Shown here: one piece after another, positions 8,924 to 18,432 of the stretch | How positions within the stretch are numbered: the first letter of the stretch is position 1 | Layout of the letters: each line of letters begins with the position of its first letter | Source: Fundidesulfovibrio magnetotacticus | Lineage (GTDB): Bacteria; Desulfobacterota; Desulfovibrionia; Desulfovibrionales; Desulfovibrionaceae | Direction: 5' to 3' | Assembly: GCF_013019105.1 (NCBI RefSeq) | Contig: NZ_BLTE01000015.1 | Span: 1 to 64,000, forward strand | DNA: 64,000 bases | Made by a program: the position numbers and the translations under genes | The notes under the pieces: generated by a model | What the model was told of the DNA's origin: nothing | What the model saw: only the letters and a program-made list of their open reading frames with translations | The model's database searches: none

Positions 8924-10063
8924 TCAGCGGGCCAGGGCGGCGGCCACGGCTGGGGCCAGGGCGCGGGCCAGCTTCTCGCGCCCGGAGAGGGAGAGGTGCT
9001 CGCAGGCCTGGTCGCGGTCCACGAAATCCTGCGAGTCGAGAAGCTCCGCGAGGTCCAGGAACTGCCCGCCCGCGCCGCGCACCACGCGCTCCAGGGCGTC
9101 CATGTCCCGGCGCAGCAGGGCCTTGAAGCCCGGCCCCAGGAGGCGCCGGGCCTCTTCGGCGTCCACGGGCGTGGCGTAGGCCAGCACGGGAATCCCGGCC
9201 CGGACGAAGGCCCGCACGGCCTGGGCGGTCTGGACCGCCATGGGGTGTTCCTCCTCCACGGGCGCGCTCATGTAGTTTTCCAGGAACCGGGCGCGCACGC
9301 CCTGCTCGTAGGCGTCCAGCCCCCGGGGCTCGGGGCCGAAGGCGGCGGGGTCCCGGGCGTTGTCGCGGAACCATGCCCGGGCCACGCTTTCGGGCACCGG
9401 GGCTTCGCCCCGGGCGGCCAGGAAGTCCTCCAGACTTTGGCCCGCGAGGCGCGAGGGCAGCCGCGAGAGCCACAGGGCGGCGTCCGGAGAGCGGCCCAGG
9501 GCGGGGAGGAAACGCGTCACGCGGGCGTAGAGGTAGTCCGGGCCGAAGAACCAGTCGCTGGAGAAGCTGCGCGGATTGAGCGAGATGAGCGCCAGACGGG
9601 GCTTGCGGGCGGCGTGCCCCAGCAGTTCGCCGTAGCGGCCGTAGACCAGGGGGGTGTAGCCCGCGCCCGAAAGCCCTCTCACGGCGGGCGCGCGCACCAC
9701 GGCGCCCCGGGCCGCCCCGGCCTCGCCCTGGCGGGCCAGCTCGCGGGCCAGGAGTTCGTCCAGGGAGGTGCGGGCCTCGTGGGCGGAGTGGCCGCCCATC
9801 ACCGAGTCGTTGAGGTAGAGCACGTCCGGGGCCTGCCTGGTCAGCTCGCCCAGGAGGTCGCGGGCCATGGCCTGGTGGAAGGCGTCCTGGGCCAGGGGCG
9901 AGGCCGGGTCGGCCGGTGCGGTGAGGCCCCGGGCCACCAGGGCGCGGCAATCGGCGCGAAAGGCGCGCCAGTCGAGCCAGAGGGCCGCGGCCAGGGCCGC
10001 CAGGCAGGCGGCCAGGGCCAGGGTGCGCACTCGTCCGCGCCGGGGAGGGGCCTGGGGCTTCAC
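8924..10063 (-). CDS. Membrane-anchored SGNH/GDSL-like protein
   Basis: A 379-residue protein with a basic N-terminus and one hydrophobic helix (about 13-31), so probably anchored and facing the periplasm. The segment YLNDSVMGG (about 81-89) resembles the Ser-containing block I of SGNH hydrolases. The C-terminal DQACEHLSLSGREKL carries the DxxH block V; similar layouts occur in polysaccharide O-acetylation proteins (DltD, AlgX families). The GTG start is 22 bp after proB and they may be co-transcribed. The substrate is unknown, and the SGNH assignment rests on short motifs only. Confidence 0.65.
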   Translation of the reverse strand: MKPQAPPRRGRVRTLALAACLAALAAALWLDWRAFRADCRALVARGLTAPADPASPLAQDAFHQAMARDLLGELTRQAPDVLYLNDSVMGGHSAHEARTSLDELLARELARQGEAGAARGAVVRAPAVRGLSGAGYTPLVYGRYGELLGHAARKPRLALISLNPRSFSSDWFFGPDYLYARVTRFLPALGRSPDAALWLSRLPSRLAGQSLEDFLAARGEAPVPESVARAWFRDNARDPAAFGPEPRGLDAYEQGVRARFLENYMSAPVEEEHPMAVQTAQAVRAFVRAGIPVLAYATPVDAEEARRLLGPGFKALLRRDMDALERVVRGAGGQFLDLAELLDSQDFVDRDQACEHLSLSGREKLARALAPAVAAALAR

Positions 10064-10085
10064 GTCTTGGCGCCCAAGACCGCGT

Positions 10086-11228
10086 TCAGAGGGCTGCGTC
10101 CAGGACCATGTTGTCGCGGTGCACGGCCTCGGGATAGGGGGCCTGACCCAGCACCTGGGCGATGTGCCCGGACTTGAGGCCCATGATCTTCTTGAGGTCC
10201 CCCGCGTCGTAGTTGGCCAGGCCCACGCCCACGGTCTGGCCCTGGAAATCGAGGATGCGCACCACGGCGCCCTTCTCGAAGTCGCCCTCCACGCGTACGA
10301 TGCCCGCGGGCAGCAGGCTCTTGCCGGACTGGCGCAGGGCCTGGGCCGCGCCCTGGTCCACCCAGAGGCCGCCCCTGGGGTCTGCGGTGTAGGCCAGCCA
10401 GTACTTGCGGCGCGAGATGGGGCGTCCTTCGGCGGCCACCCAGGTGCCCAGGTCCTCGCCCGCGAAGGCGCGGGAGAGGCGGTCCGGCTCGCGCCCGGCC
10501 ACGATAAGCGTGGGCACGCCCAACTGGGCGGCGCGGCGGGCCGAAAGGAGCTTGGAGTGCATGCCGCCGGTGCCCGAGGCGGTCTTGCCCCTGCACATGG
10601 CCTCCAGGTCCAGGCAGGCGATGTCCTCGATGCAGGGACGGTGGGCGGCCTTGGGGTTCTCGGCGGGGTTTTCGGTGAACACGCCCTTGGCGGAGGTGAG
10701 GTTCACGAAGAGGTCGGCCCCCACCACGCCCACCAGGAGCGAGGCCAGGCAGTCGTTGTCGCCGTAGACCAGCTCCTGCACGGCCACGGTGTCGTTCTCG
10801 TTGACCACGGGCAGGCTGCGCCAGGAGAGGAGCGTGCGCAGAGTGTTGCGCACGTTGAGGTAGCGTTCGCGCCCTTCCAGGTCGTCTCGCGTGAGCAGGA
10901 GCTGCGCGGTGACGATGCCCATCTCGCCGAAGGCCTCGTCGTAGGCGTGCATGAGCCTGCTCTGTCCGATGGCCGAGGCGGCCTGGCGGTCGGGGAGCCC
11001 GGCCAGCTCCTGCTGGCGGATCACGGCGCGCCCGGCGGCCACCGCGCCGCTGGAGACCAGGAGCACCTCCCGGCCCGTGCGATGGAGTGCGGCGATGTCT
11101 TTGGCCAGGCTTTTCACCACGGCCAAATCCACGCCGTTGCCAGAGGTGAGCACGGCGCTGCCGGCCTTGACGACGATGCGCCTGGCCTTGGCCAGGCATT
11201 CGGCTTTCTGTGTTTTCCAGTCTTCCAT
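10086..11228 (-). CDS. proB: Glutamate 5-kinase
   Basis: ATP + L-glutamate to L-glutamyl 5-phosphate, the first step of proline synthesis, in the cytoplasm. The 380 residues match the two-domain bacterial form: an amino-acid-kinase domain with RRIVVKAGSAVLT at the N-terminus, LLVSSGAVAAG, NENDTVAVQELVYGDND, and GTGGMHSKL, then a C-terminal PUA domain from about residue 285 (SLLPAGIVRVEGDFEKGAVV). No proA or obg is adjacent in this window. A small conserved-looking gene lies 15 bp upstream. Confidence 0.96.
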   Translation of the reverse strand: MEDWKTQKAECLAKARRIVVKAGSAVLTSGNGVDLAVVKSLAKDIAALHRTGREVLLVSSGAVAAGRAVIRQQELAGLPDRQAASAIGQSRLMHAYDEAFGEMGIVTAQLLLTRDDLEGRERYLNVRNTLRTLLSWRSLPVVNENDTVAVQELVYGDNDCLASLLVGVVGADLFVNLTSAKGVFTENPAENPKAAHRPCIEDIACLDLEAMCRGKTASGTGGMHSKLLSARRAAQLGVPTLIVAGREPDRLSRAFAGEDLGTWVAAEGRPISRRKYWLAYTADPRGGLWVDQGAAQALRQSGKSLLPAGIVRVEGDFEKGAVVRILDFQGQTVGVGLANYDAGDLKKIMGLKSGHIAQVLGQAPYPEAVHRDNMVLDAAL

Positions 11229-11243
11229 GGGAGTTTGTTTGCG

Positions 11244-11465
11244 TCAGGAGCCCAGGTCGAAGAGCGCCCCCAGGTCCACCTCGGGGGTGCGGAGGTTGGT
11301 GGACGGCTGCCGGAAGCCGAAGAAGGTCTGCCGGGAGGAGAAGCCCTGCATGTCCTCACCGGCGGCCAGGGCCTTGTCCTGGGCCAGGAGGCTGCGCACC
11401 TTGGGGACAAGGGGCAGTTTGGTGTTGTCCTCCGGGATTCCGGTGGACCCCCAATCGTCGCTCAT
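11244..11465 (-). CDS. Small hypothetical protein upstream of proB
   Basis: A 73-residue protein beginning MSDDWGSTGIPEDN and ending in an acidic-hydrophobic tail VDLGALFDLGS. No domain recognised and no membrane segment. The ATG at 11465 is preferred over one 14 codons upstream because the short form drops an arginine-rich, low-complexity lead. The tight spacing to proB (15 bp) suggests a shared transcript. It is divergent from the Sec-encoding gene at 11599. Confidence 0.55.
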   Translation of the reverse strand: MSDDWGSTGIPEDNTKLPLVPKVRSLLAQDKALAAGEDMQGFSSRQTFFGFRQPSTNLRTPEVDLGALFDLGS

Positions 11466-11598
11466 GGGCCTCTTCCTCGCGCCGGGACGGGTGGAAACGG
11501 CTTGCATCCGGCGCTGAAGTCCTTATAGCCATTTCCTGCGCGTTTGACTACCGGCGAACCCTGTCCGTGCGGCGCGTATTCTTCCTGGAGTGTTGCGG

Positions 11599-11802
11599 AT
11601 GACGTTTTTCAGGTCGGGGCCGCGTTTCAAGACGCCCGAGTGCCCGGAATGCGGCGGCCGGGTCCAACCGGCCAGGCTCTGACGCGAGGCCGTGGTGCGC
11701 TGCAGGTCCTGCGGCAGGCATTTTCCGTTGACTCAGTTCGCCGACATGCTCGACGAGGACTGGGAGAACTACTACGCCTCGTTCCCCATGGACCGTCTCT
11801 AG
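11599..11802 (+). CDS. Small selenoprotein with two CXXC motifs (in-frame TGA read as selenocysteine)
   Basis: Read through the TGA at 11680-11682, the frame from ATG 11599 gives a 67-residue protein. It holds CPEC at residues 15-18, selenocysteine at 28, CRSC at 35-38, and an acidic tail ending YYASFPMDRL. Both halves share one frame and both carry zinc-ribbon-like CXXC pairs, so stopping at residue 27 would cut a symmetrical domain in two. A hairpin just after the TGA matches a bacterial SECIS. From memory, NCBI annotates a 'dual CXXC motif small (seleno)protein' family in Desulfovibrio relatives, with Cys or Sec between the pairs; this fits, but I could not check it. Likely a thiol/selenol redox or metal-binding role; function unknown. 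Requires SelA, SelB, SelC and SelD encoded elsewhere. Confidence 0.85.
11695..11721 (+). promoter_or_regulatory. SECIS-like hairpin downstream of the in-frame TGA
   Basis: A 7-bp stem (GCTGCAG at 11699-11705 with CTGCGGC at 11709-11715, one G-U pair) closes a GTC loop. A lower 4-bp stem (11695-11698 with 11718-11721) is separated by a two-base bulge. The apical sequence TGCAGGTCCTGC is nearly the core of the E. coli fdhF SECIS as I remember it (TGCAGGTCTGC). The loop GGT lies 22 bases past the TGA, in the range SelB needs. The hairpin also encodes the second CXXC pair. Confidence 0.8.
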
Positions 11803-11803
11803 G

Positions 11804-12000
11804 CGGGCCGACACTCCTTGATGGCCCAGGCCTGGACGGGCCGATGCTCCTCCATAGGACCGTCCCTGGACGGGCCGAAACATCCATAAGCCCGTCCCTG
11901 GACGGCCCGGATTTCCCCCGTGGCCCAGGCCTGGACAGGCCGGAAATCCTCCATGGACCGGCTCCGGGCGGACCGAAGTTCCCCTCGGACCGACTCCGGG
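11804..12000. repeat. Six imperfect tandem repeats of 32-34 bp
   Basis: Units start at 11804, 11837, 11871, 11903, 11936 and 11969, each opening with a variant of CGGGCCGA and closing with CCTGGA or CTCCGGG. Unit joints form short inverted repeats (CCGTCC..GGACGG). There is no unique spacer between units, so this is not a CRISPR array. A 33-bp period keeps every frame open, which explains the spurious open frames over this stretch on both strands. It begins two bases after the selenoprotein stop and ends 36 bases before the stop of the convergent beta-helix gene. Confidence 0.85.
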
Positions 12001-12036
12001 CAGGCAGCCCCCCCCGACATCCGGCCGAACGCCCGG

Positions 12037-13947
12037 TCAGCGCTCCTCGCACCCGCAATCGCAGAAACAGACCGGCCTGGCCGGTCCCGGGTCGTCCTCG
12101 TCCTCGCCGTGGAAGCCGAACCCAGCAAACGCCGTCGCCCAGGTCGTCACCGGCTCGCCGTCCGCGCCCTTGAGCCCCACCGGAACCAGCACCGAGACCA
12201 GCTCCCACCCCTCGAAGCCCTCGGGCAGGGACGCGCGCAGCACCCGCCCGTCAACGCAGGCCTCCAGCGCGGCCCGCGCCCCGCATGAAGACTCCGCCAC
12301 CAGCTTCACCGGCCCCGGCCCGGCCAGACGCGCCGAAAAGTACAGGTCCAGCCTCGCCCCCTGGCGCGCCAGACGCACCAGACGGGGCCGCTCCGCGTAG
12401 CCCTCGGGGGCCTTCTCCGGCTTGAGGAACACGAAGGCCGGCCCGTCGAGGAGCCTCCCCGAGGCGTCGCAGGCCCCGGCCGGCGCGCCCGCCGGGGAGC
12501 GCCAGGCCCGCCTTCCCGGCCAGTCCAACCGGGGCCGCAGGACCACGGGCACGCCCGGCGGCGCGGGCGGGTCCACGCGCATGTCCCAGGCCTCGGGGTC
12601 GGCGTAGGCCGCGCCCGGGACCTCGCGGCCGAGGCGCTCCTGACCCAGGGCCTGGAAGCGCGCCGGGAAGGGGATGTTGGTCAGGTCGCCGTCCAGGCGC
12701 ACGCCCTTGGGCCAGGCCTTGCGCAGGAAGTCGCTGCCCGCGAAGCGGTCGTCGGGGCCAGGCGCGGGGGACGCGCCGCAGTCCGAGAGGGAATCCTCCC
12801 GCGAGCGCTCCGTGAAGAGCACCGCGTTGGAGAGATGCTGCAGGCGCGTGGTGTTGCCGCTCTTGATGAGCGAGGCGCGCAGCAGCCAGCTGTTGTGGAA
12901 GGCGAACACCGGCCCCCGGGGCATTCCCCCCTTCTTGTCGTACTTGTAGACCTTGCCGCCCCGGTTGGGGTCCAGCTCCGTGCCGGGAGGGTCCACGGCT
13001 ACGCCCCGGTTGGCGAAGAAATACCAGAAGCCGCCTTCCACCTCGTCCAGGGAGAACCAGGCGTGGGCGTCGCGGATGCGGTTGTGGCTCACCCACCAGT
13101 TGTGGGCCTGGCGCTCGGGCTCCACCACGTTGTCGCGGATGCGCCTGAGCGTGTTTCCGGTGAACTCCACGTTGTGGTTCTGGGCGTAGGCGGGCTTCTT
13201 GTCGGCCTTCATGCGCATGCCGTTGAAGGCGTCGGCGATCTCGTTGCGCCGGATCACCACGCTGCCGGGGATGCCCAGGCTGCCGAAGATGCCGCCGTTG
13301 TAGTAGAAGTAGCGCTTTCGTTTGGCGTCGAGCCAGAGCAGGTCGCGCCAGATGGAGCCGGTGGGGTCCTGGGTCCAGCGGTTGTCCTCCAGGAGGATGT
13401 GGTGCGTGTCCTGGCCGCGCGCGTAGACCATGTAGCGGCTGTCCACGCAGGTGACGCGGCGCACGGTGATGTAGGAGCTGTCCTGGATGTAGAGCAGGCA
13501 GGGCCAGCAACTGGCGGCGTGGAAGTTCTCGAACTCCAGCCAGGAGCAGCCCACGGCCTTGAAGAAGGCGAAATGGCGCAGGTCCGGGAGCATGGAATCG
13601 CGCGGGACGCCCCCAAGCCCGCCGTCCAGGAGCGTGCGCGCGCCCAGGCCCCGGATGGTCACGGGGGCGCGGGGGCGTCCGGCGATGTCCGTGAGCGTGA
13701 CGGGCTTGCAGGCCGGGGGGTTGCCGGTCTGCTCGTCGAAAAGGATGGGCGGCCAGTATTTGCCGGGCAGAAGCTGGAGGATGTCGCCGGGGTAGACGCA
13801 ATGGAGGGCGTCCTGCAGGGTGCGCGTCTCCACGAAATGGCCGCCCAGTTCCGGCGGAAGCCTGCGGCAGTCGCCCTTGTAGGTGATGTAGAGCACCCGG
13901 CGGCCGTTCTCCACCCCGAAGGGCAGCGGGCGTTCGCTTCCGGACAT
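12037..13947 (-). CDS. Right-handed beta-helix repeat protein with Cys-rich C-terminus
   Basis: About 636 residues. An N-terminal PGKYWPP-type segment and a run of short strands with Asn and Ile/Val ladders (ITVRRVTC, VVIRRNEIADAFNGMRM, NVEFTGNTLRRI) are typical of parallel beta-helix, pectate-lyase-like folds that bind or cleave polysaccharide. The last third is Pro/Ala-rich. The protein ends VCFCDCGCEER, four cysteines at alternate positions. No signal peptide is evident. The ATG at 13947 has a G-rich stretch five bases ahead; an in-frame ATG at 13959 is possible. Substrate unknown. Confidence 0.7.
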   Translation of the reverse strand: MSGSERPLPFGVENGRRVLYITYKGDCRRLPPELGGHFVETRTLQDALHCVYPGDILQLLPGKYWPPILFDEQTGNPPACKPVTLTDIAGRPRAPVTIRGLGARTLLDGGLGGVPRDSMLPDLRHFAFFKAVGCSWLEFENFHAASCWPCLLYIQDSSYITVRRVTCVDSRYMVYARGQDTHHILLEDNRWTQDPTGSIWRDLLWLDAKRKRYFYYNGGIFGSLGIPGSVVIRRNEIADAFNGMRMKADKKPAYAQNHNVEFTGNTLRRIRDNVVEPERQAHNWWVSHNRIRDAHAWFSLDEVEGGFWYFFANRGVAVDPPGTELDPNRGGKVYKYDKKGGMPRGPVFAFHNSWLLRASLIKSGNTTRLQHLSNAVLFTERSREDSLSDCGASPAPGPDDRFAGSDFLRKAWPKGVRLDGDLTNIPFPARFQALGQERLGREVPGAAYADPEAWDMRVDPPAPPGVPVVLRPRLDWPGRRAWRSPAGAPAGACDASGRLLDGPAFVFLKPEKAPEGYAERPRLVRLARQGARLDLYFSARLAGPGPVKLVAESSCGARAALEACVDGRVLRASLPEGFEGWELVSVLVPVGLKGADGEPVTTWATAFAGFGFHGEDEDDPGPARPVCFCDCGCEER

Positions 13948-14108
13948 GATGGCCCCCATGAATTTTGCGACATACTATACAATTGCGCGAAACCTGTTCG
14001 TCTGCACGATCCAAGCAATGCCCGTACCGGTTTCCGGCGTCAAGGGAGGCTCTTGCCTGGAGGCCCGATGCCGGGCATGATGCGCCGCAGTTCGCGCAAG
14101 GAGAGGTC

Positions 14109-14618
14109 ATGGACGGGCAACGCAGGATTCTGGTGCTGGGCGTGGGAAACATCCTCTACACCGACGAGGGCGTGGGCGTGCGCTGTGTGGAGCGCCTGGA
14201 GCGCGACTACGAGTTCACCCCCAACGTGACGCTCCTGGACGGCGGCACGCTGGGCATGCGCCTGATGGACGCCCTGCTCAACGCCGACACGGCCATCGTG
14301 GTCGATGCGGTGCTGGGCGGCCAGACCCCGGGCTCCATCTACCGCTGCACCGGCGACGACCTGCGCAAGTCCCTGGCCTTCAAGGACTCCATGCACCAGA
14401 CCGATCTGGTGGACACCCTCATCTACTGCGACCTGCTGGGCAACCGGCCAGAGTGCGTGGTGCTGGGCATCGAACCCCACGACTACCAGACCATGGCCGT
14501 GGAGCTTTCCCCCCTGCTCTCCGAACGCCTGGACGATCTGGCGGCCTTCGCCCTCAAGGAGATCGAGGCGGCCGGCGGCGGCTTCAAGCCCCGCCAGCGC
14601 CTGCACGCCGAGGCCTGA
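14109..14618 (+). CDS. HyaD-family [NiFe]-hydrogenase maturation protease
   Basis: A 169-residue endopeptidase that trims the C-terminus of the hydrogenase large subunit after nickel insertion. It has the family start ILVLGVGNILYTDEGVGVRCVERL, with nickel-sensing Glu20, an Asp in IVVDAVLGG (about 66), and His in DSMHQTDL (about 97). The ATG at 14109 has AAGGAGAG in front; the frame is open further upstream but reads through noncoding sequence. No hydrogenase subunit gene is in this window, so it acts on an enzyme encoded elsewhere. Related members also include HybD and HupD. Confidence 0.93.
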   Translation: MDGQRRILVLGVGNILYTDEGVGVRCVERLERDYEFTPNVTLLDGGTLGMRLMDALLNADTAIVVDAVLGGQTPGSIYRCTGDDLRKSLAFKDSMHQTDLVDTLIYCDLLGNRPECVVLGIEPHDYQTMAVELSPLLSERLDDLAAFALKEIEAAGGGFKPRQRLHAEA

Positions 14619-14693
14619 CGCCTCCCGGCGCGCCCGGGCCTACGGGCCGCCCGGGCCGCGTCCATCCAGCGCCCGGCGACTCCGGGAGGCCCC

Positions 14694-16391
<1,698 letters not shown>

Positions 16392-16564
16392 ACGCGCACG
16401 CCGACGCCCCCCCGGGCGACCTTTCGGACCGCCCTCCGGCCGGTCTTACGAGCGATCTCGCGGTCGACCCCGAAGGCGCTCGCACGGGCATGCCCGCGGG
16501 CGGCCTTGACGCGGCCAACGCTCCTCGGGCATGCACCGGATGTCCCAGAGCAGGAGGCTCGTCC

Positions 16565-18301
16565 ATGCACTCTGTTTTCCCGTCCGCCCCTCCCCGGCGG
16601 CGCGGCCGCTTCACCGGCCCGGCCTCCCTGGCCTTGCTGCTGGCCGTGCTGCTGGCGGCCTTGTGCCCCTTGGCCGGACAGGCCGCCGAAAAGGCGCGGC
16701 ACGGGGCTCAACCGGCGGCCCAGACCGCCGCGAAGCCGTCCGCCCAGCCCCTGCGCCTGACCATCCTGCACACCAACGACGTGCACGCGCGCATTCAGGA
16801 GTTCAACCGCTTCGGCCAGACCTGCACGCCCGAAGAATCCTCCAAGGGAGAATGCTTCGGCGGCTTCCCCCGCCTGGCCGCCGCCGTGGCCGCCCGTCGC
16901 GCCAAGGGCGGCAACGTGCTGCTCCTGGACGCGGGGGACCAATTCCAGGGCACCCTCTTCTACACCGTGCTCAAGGGGCGGCCCTCCCGCGACGCCATGA
17001 ACGCCCTGCGCTACAACGCCATGACCCTGGGCAACCACGAATTCGACGACGGCCCCGAGGTGCTGGTGGAAACCTTCCTGAACGGGCTCTCCTTCCCGGT
17101 GCTGGCGGCCAACGTGGACGCCTCGGGCTTCGAGCCGCTCAAGGAGCGCATCGCGCCGTGGTCCGTGATCTCTGTTGGCGGACGCAAGGTGGGGCTGGTG
17201 GGCCTGGCCTACGAGGACACGGCCTCCATCTCCGCCCCCGGCCCGGACGTGGCCTTCGGCGACGCCCGCCAGGCCCTGGAGCGCGGCGTGAAGGCCGTTA
17301 CCGCCCAGGGCGCGGACATCGTGGTGGCCCTCACCCACGTGGGCTACGGCCGCGACAAGGAGCTGGCCGCCTCGGTGGACGGCGTGGACGTGATCGTGGG
17401 CGGCCACACCCACACCCTGCTCTCCTCCACCGATCCCAAGGCAGCCGGCCCCTACCCCACGGTGGTTCCCTCTCCTTCGGGCAGGCCGGTGCTCGTGGTG
17501 CAGGCCGAGGCCTGGGGCAAGTACCTTGGCGAACTCACTGTTGATTTCGACGCCTCGGGCGTACCTTCGGCCTGGAGCGGACAGCCCCTGCTCCTGGACG
17601 CCTCCATGGCCCAGGACCCGGCGCTTCTGGCCAAGGCCCGGGGCTGGCAGGAGGAGCTTGCCCCCTTCCTGAACCAGCCGGTGGGCAAGGCCGCAGAGGC
17701 CCTGCCCTTTGATTGCCGCTTCGGCGAGTGCGTTCTCGGCTCCGTGCTGGCCGACGCCGTACGCATGGCGGGCAAGGCCCAGGGGGCGCAGGCGGCCTTC
17801 GTCAACGGCGGGGCCATCCGCACGGGGCTGCGCGCCGGGGACGTGAGCCAGGGCGACCTGCTGGCGGTCTACCCCTTCGCGGACACCGTGGCCACGTTCC
17901 AGCTCTCGGGCAAGGACCTGCTGGCCGTGCTGGAACACGGCGTGGGGGCCGCTTCCGACCCCTCGGCCAAGGGCACGGGGCGCTTCCTCCAGGTGTCGGG
18001 CATTCATTATTCCTTCGACGGACGACGCCCGGAGGGCCAACGCATCGTCACGGCCTCCATCCAGGGGGCAGACGGCGGCTTCACCCCCGTGAACCCGGAG
18101 GCCCTCTACACCTTGGCCACCACCAGCTACCTCCTCAAGGGCGGCGACGGCAACGCCGTGCTCAAGGACGGCGCGCGCCGGGTATACGCCTTCGGCAAGT
18201 CCGTGTCCGACGCTCTGGCGGACTACGTGGCCAGCCACTCGCCCCTGCCCGCGCGTCCCGAGGGACGCATCACCCGCCTGGGCGACGCCCTGCCCCAGTA
18301 G
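16565..18301 (+). CDS. Periplasmic 5'-nucleotidase / 2',3'-cyclic phosphodiesterase (UshA family)
   Basis: A 578-residue secreted nucleotidase. A signal peptide (LALLLAVLLAALCPLAGQA) is followed by the metallophosphatase domain with LTILHTNDVHARI, LLLDAGDQFQG, TLGNHEFDDG and IVGGHTHTLL metal ligands. The C-terminal 5_nucleotid_C domain contains AFVNGGAIRTGLRAG, which binds the nucleobase region. It releases phosphate from extracellular nucleotides. AGGAGG precedes the ATG by seven bases. A strong hairpin terminator follows the stop. The open frame extends far upstream but that is composition, not coding. Confidence 0.93.
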   Translation: MHSVFPSAPPRRRGRFTGPASLALLLAVLLAALCPLAGQAAEKARHGAQPAAQTAAKPSAQPLRLTILHTNDVHARIQEFNRFGQTCTPEESSKGECFGGFPRLAAAVAARRAKGGNVLLLDAGDQFQGTLFYTVLKGRPSRDAMNALRYNAMTLGNHEFDDGPEVLVETFLNGLSFPVLAANVDASGFEPLKERIAPWSVISVGGRKVGLVGLAYEDTASISAPGPDVAFGDARQALERGVKAVTAQGADIVVALTHVGYGRDKELAASVDGVDVIVGGHTHTLLSSTDPKAAGPYPTVVPSPSGRPVLVVQAEAWGKYLGELTVDFDASGVPSAWSGQPLLLDASMAQDPALLAKARGWQEELAPFLNQPVGKAAEALPFDCRFGECVLGSVLADAVRMAGKAQGAQAAFVNGGAIRTGLRAGDVSQGDLLAVYPFADTVATFQLSGKDLLAVLEHGVGAASDPSAKGTGRFLQVSGIHYSFDGRRPEGQRIVTASIQGADGGFTPVNPEALYTLATTSYLLKGGDGNAVLKDGARRVYAFGKSVSDALADYVASHSPLPARPEGRITRLGDALPQ

Positions 18302-18319
18302 GCCACGGCGAACAAAACG

Positions 18320-18354
18320 AAGCCCCCCGCCGGGACGTACCCGGCGGGGGGCTT
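18320..18354. terminator. Bidirectional intrinsic terminator (copy 1 of a pair)
   Basis: Perfect 15-bp stem, AAGCCCCCCGCCGGG paired with its complement around the loop ACGTA. On the minus strand it is followed by CGTTTTGTT, so it can end the gene at 18433 as well as the 5'-nucleotidase. A near-identical copy is at 19919. Confidence 0.85.
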
Positions 18355-18432
18355 ATGGCGTTCGAGCAGCATCCGTGTTTTCTCCGTGGGAGATGGACGG
18401 TCTTACGATGCGTTGACTTCGGACCCCGAGCG

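Noticed and set aside
11599-11682. Ordinary 27-residue peptide ending at TGA
   Set aside because: The same frame continues with a matching second CXXC pair and a SECIS-like hairpin, so termination is the less likely reading.
11804-12000. Possible CRISPR array
   Set aside because: Units are contiguous and degenerate with no unique spacers, and there are no cas genes.
11799-12128. Minus-strand 109-codon frame containing 11-residue repeats
   Set aside because: The repeats follow from the 33-bp DNA repeat, the upstream part overlaps the beta-helix gene in another frame, and there is no ribosome-binding site.
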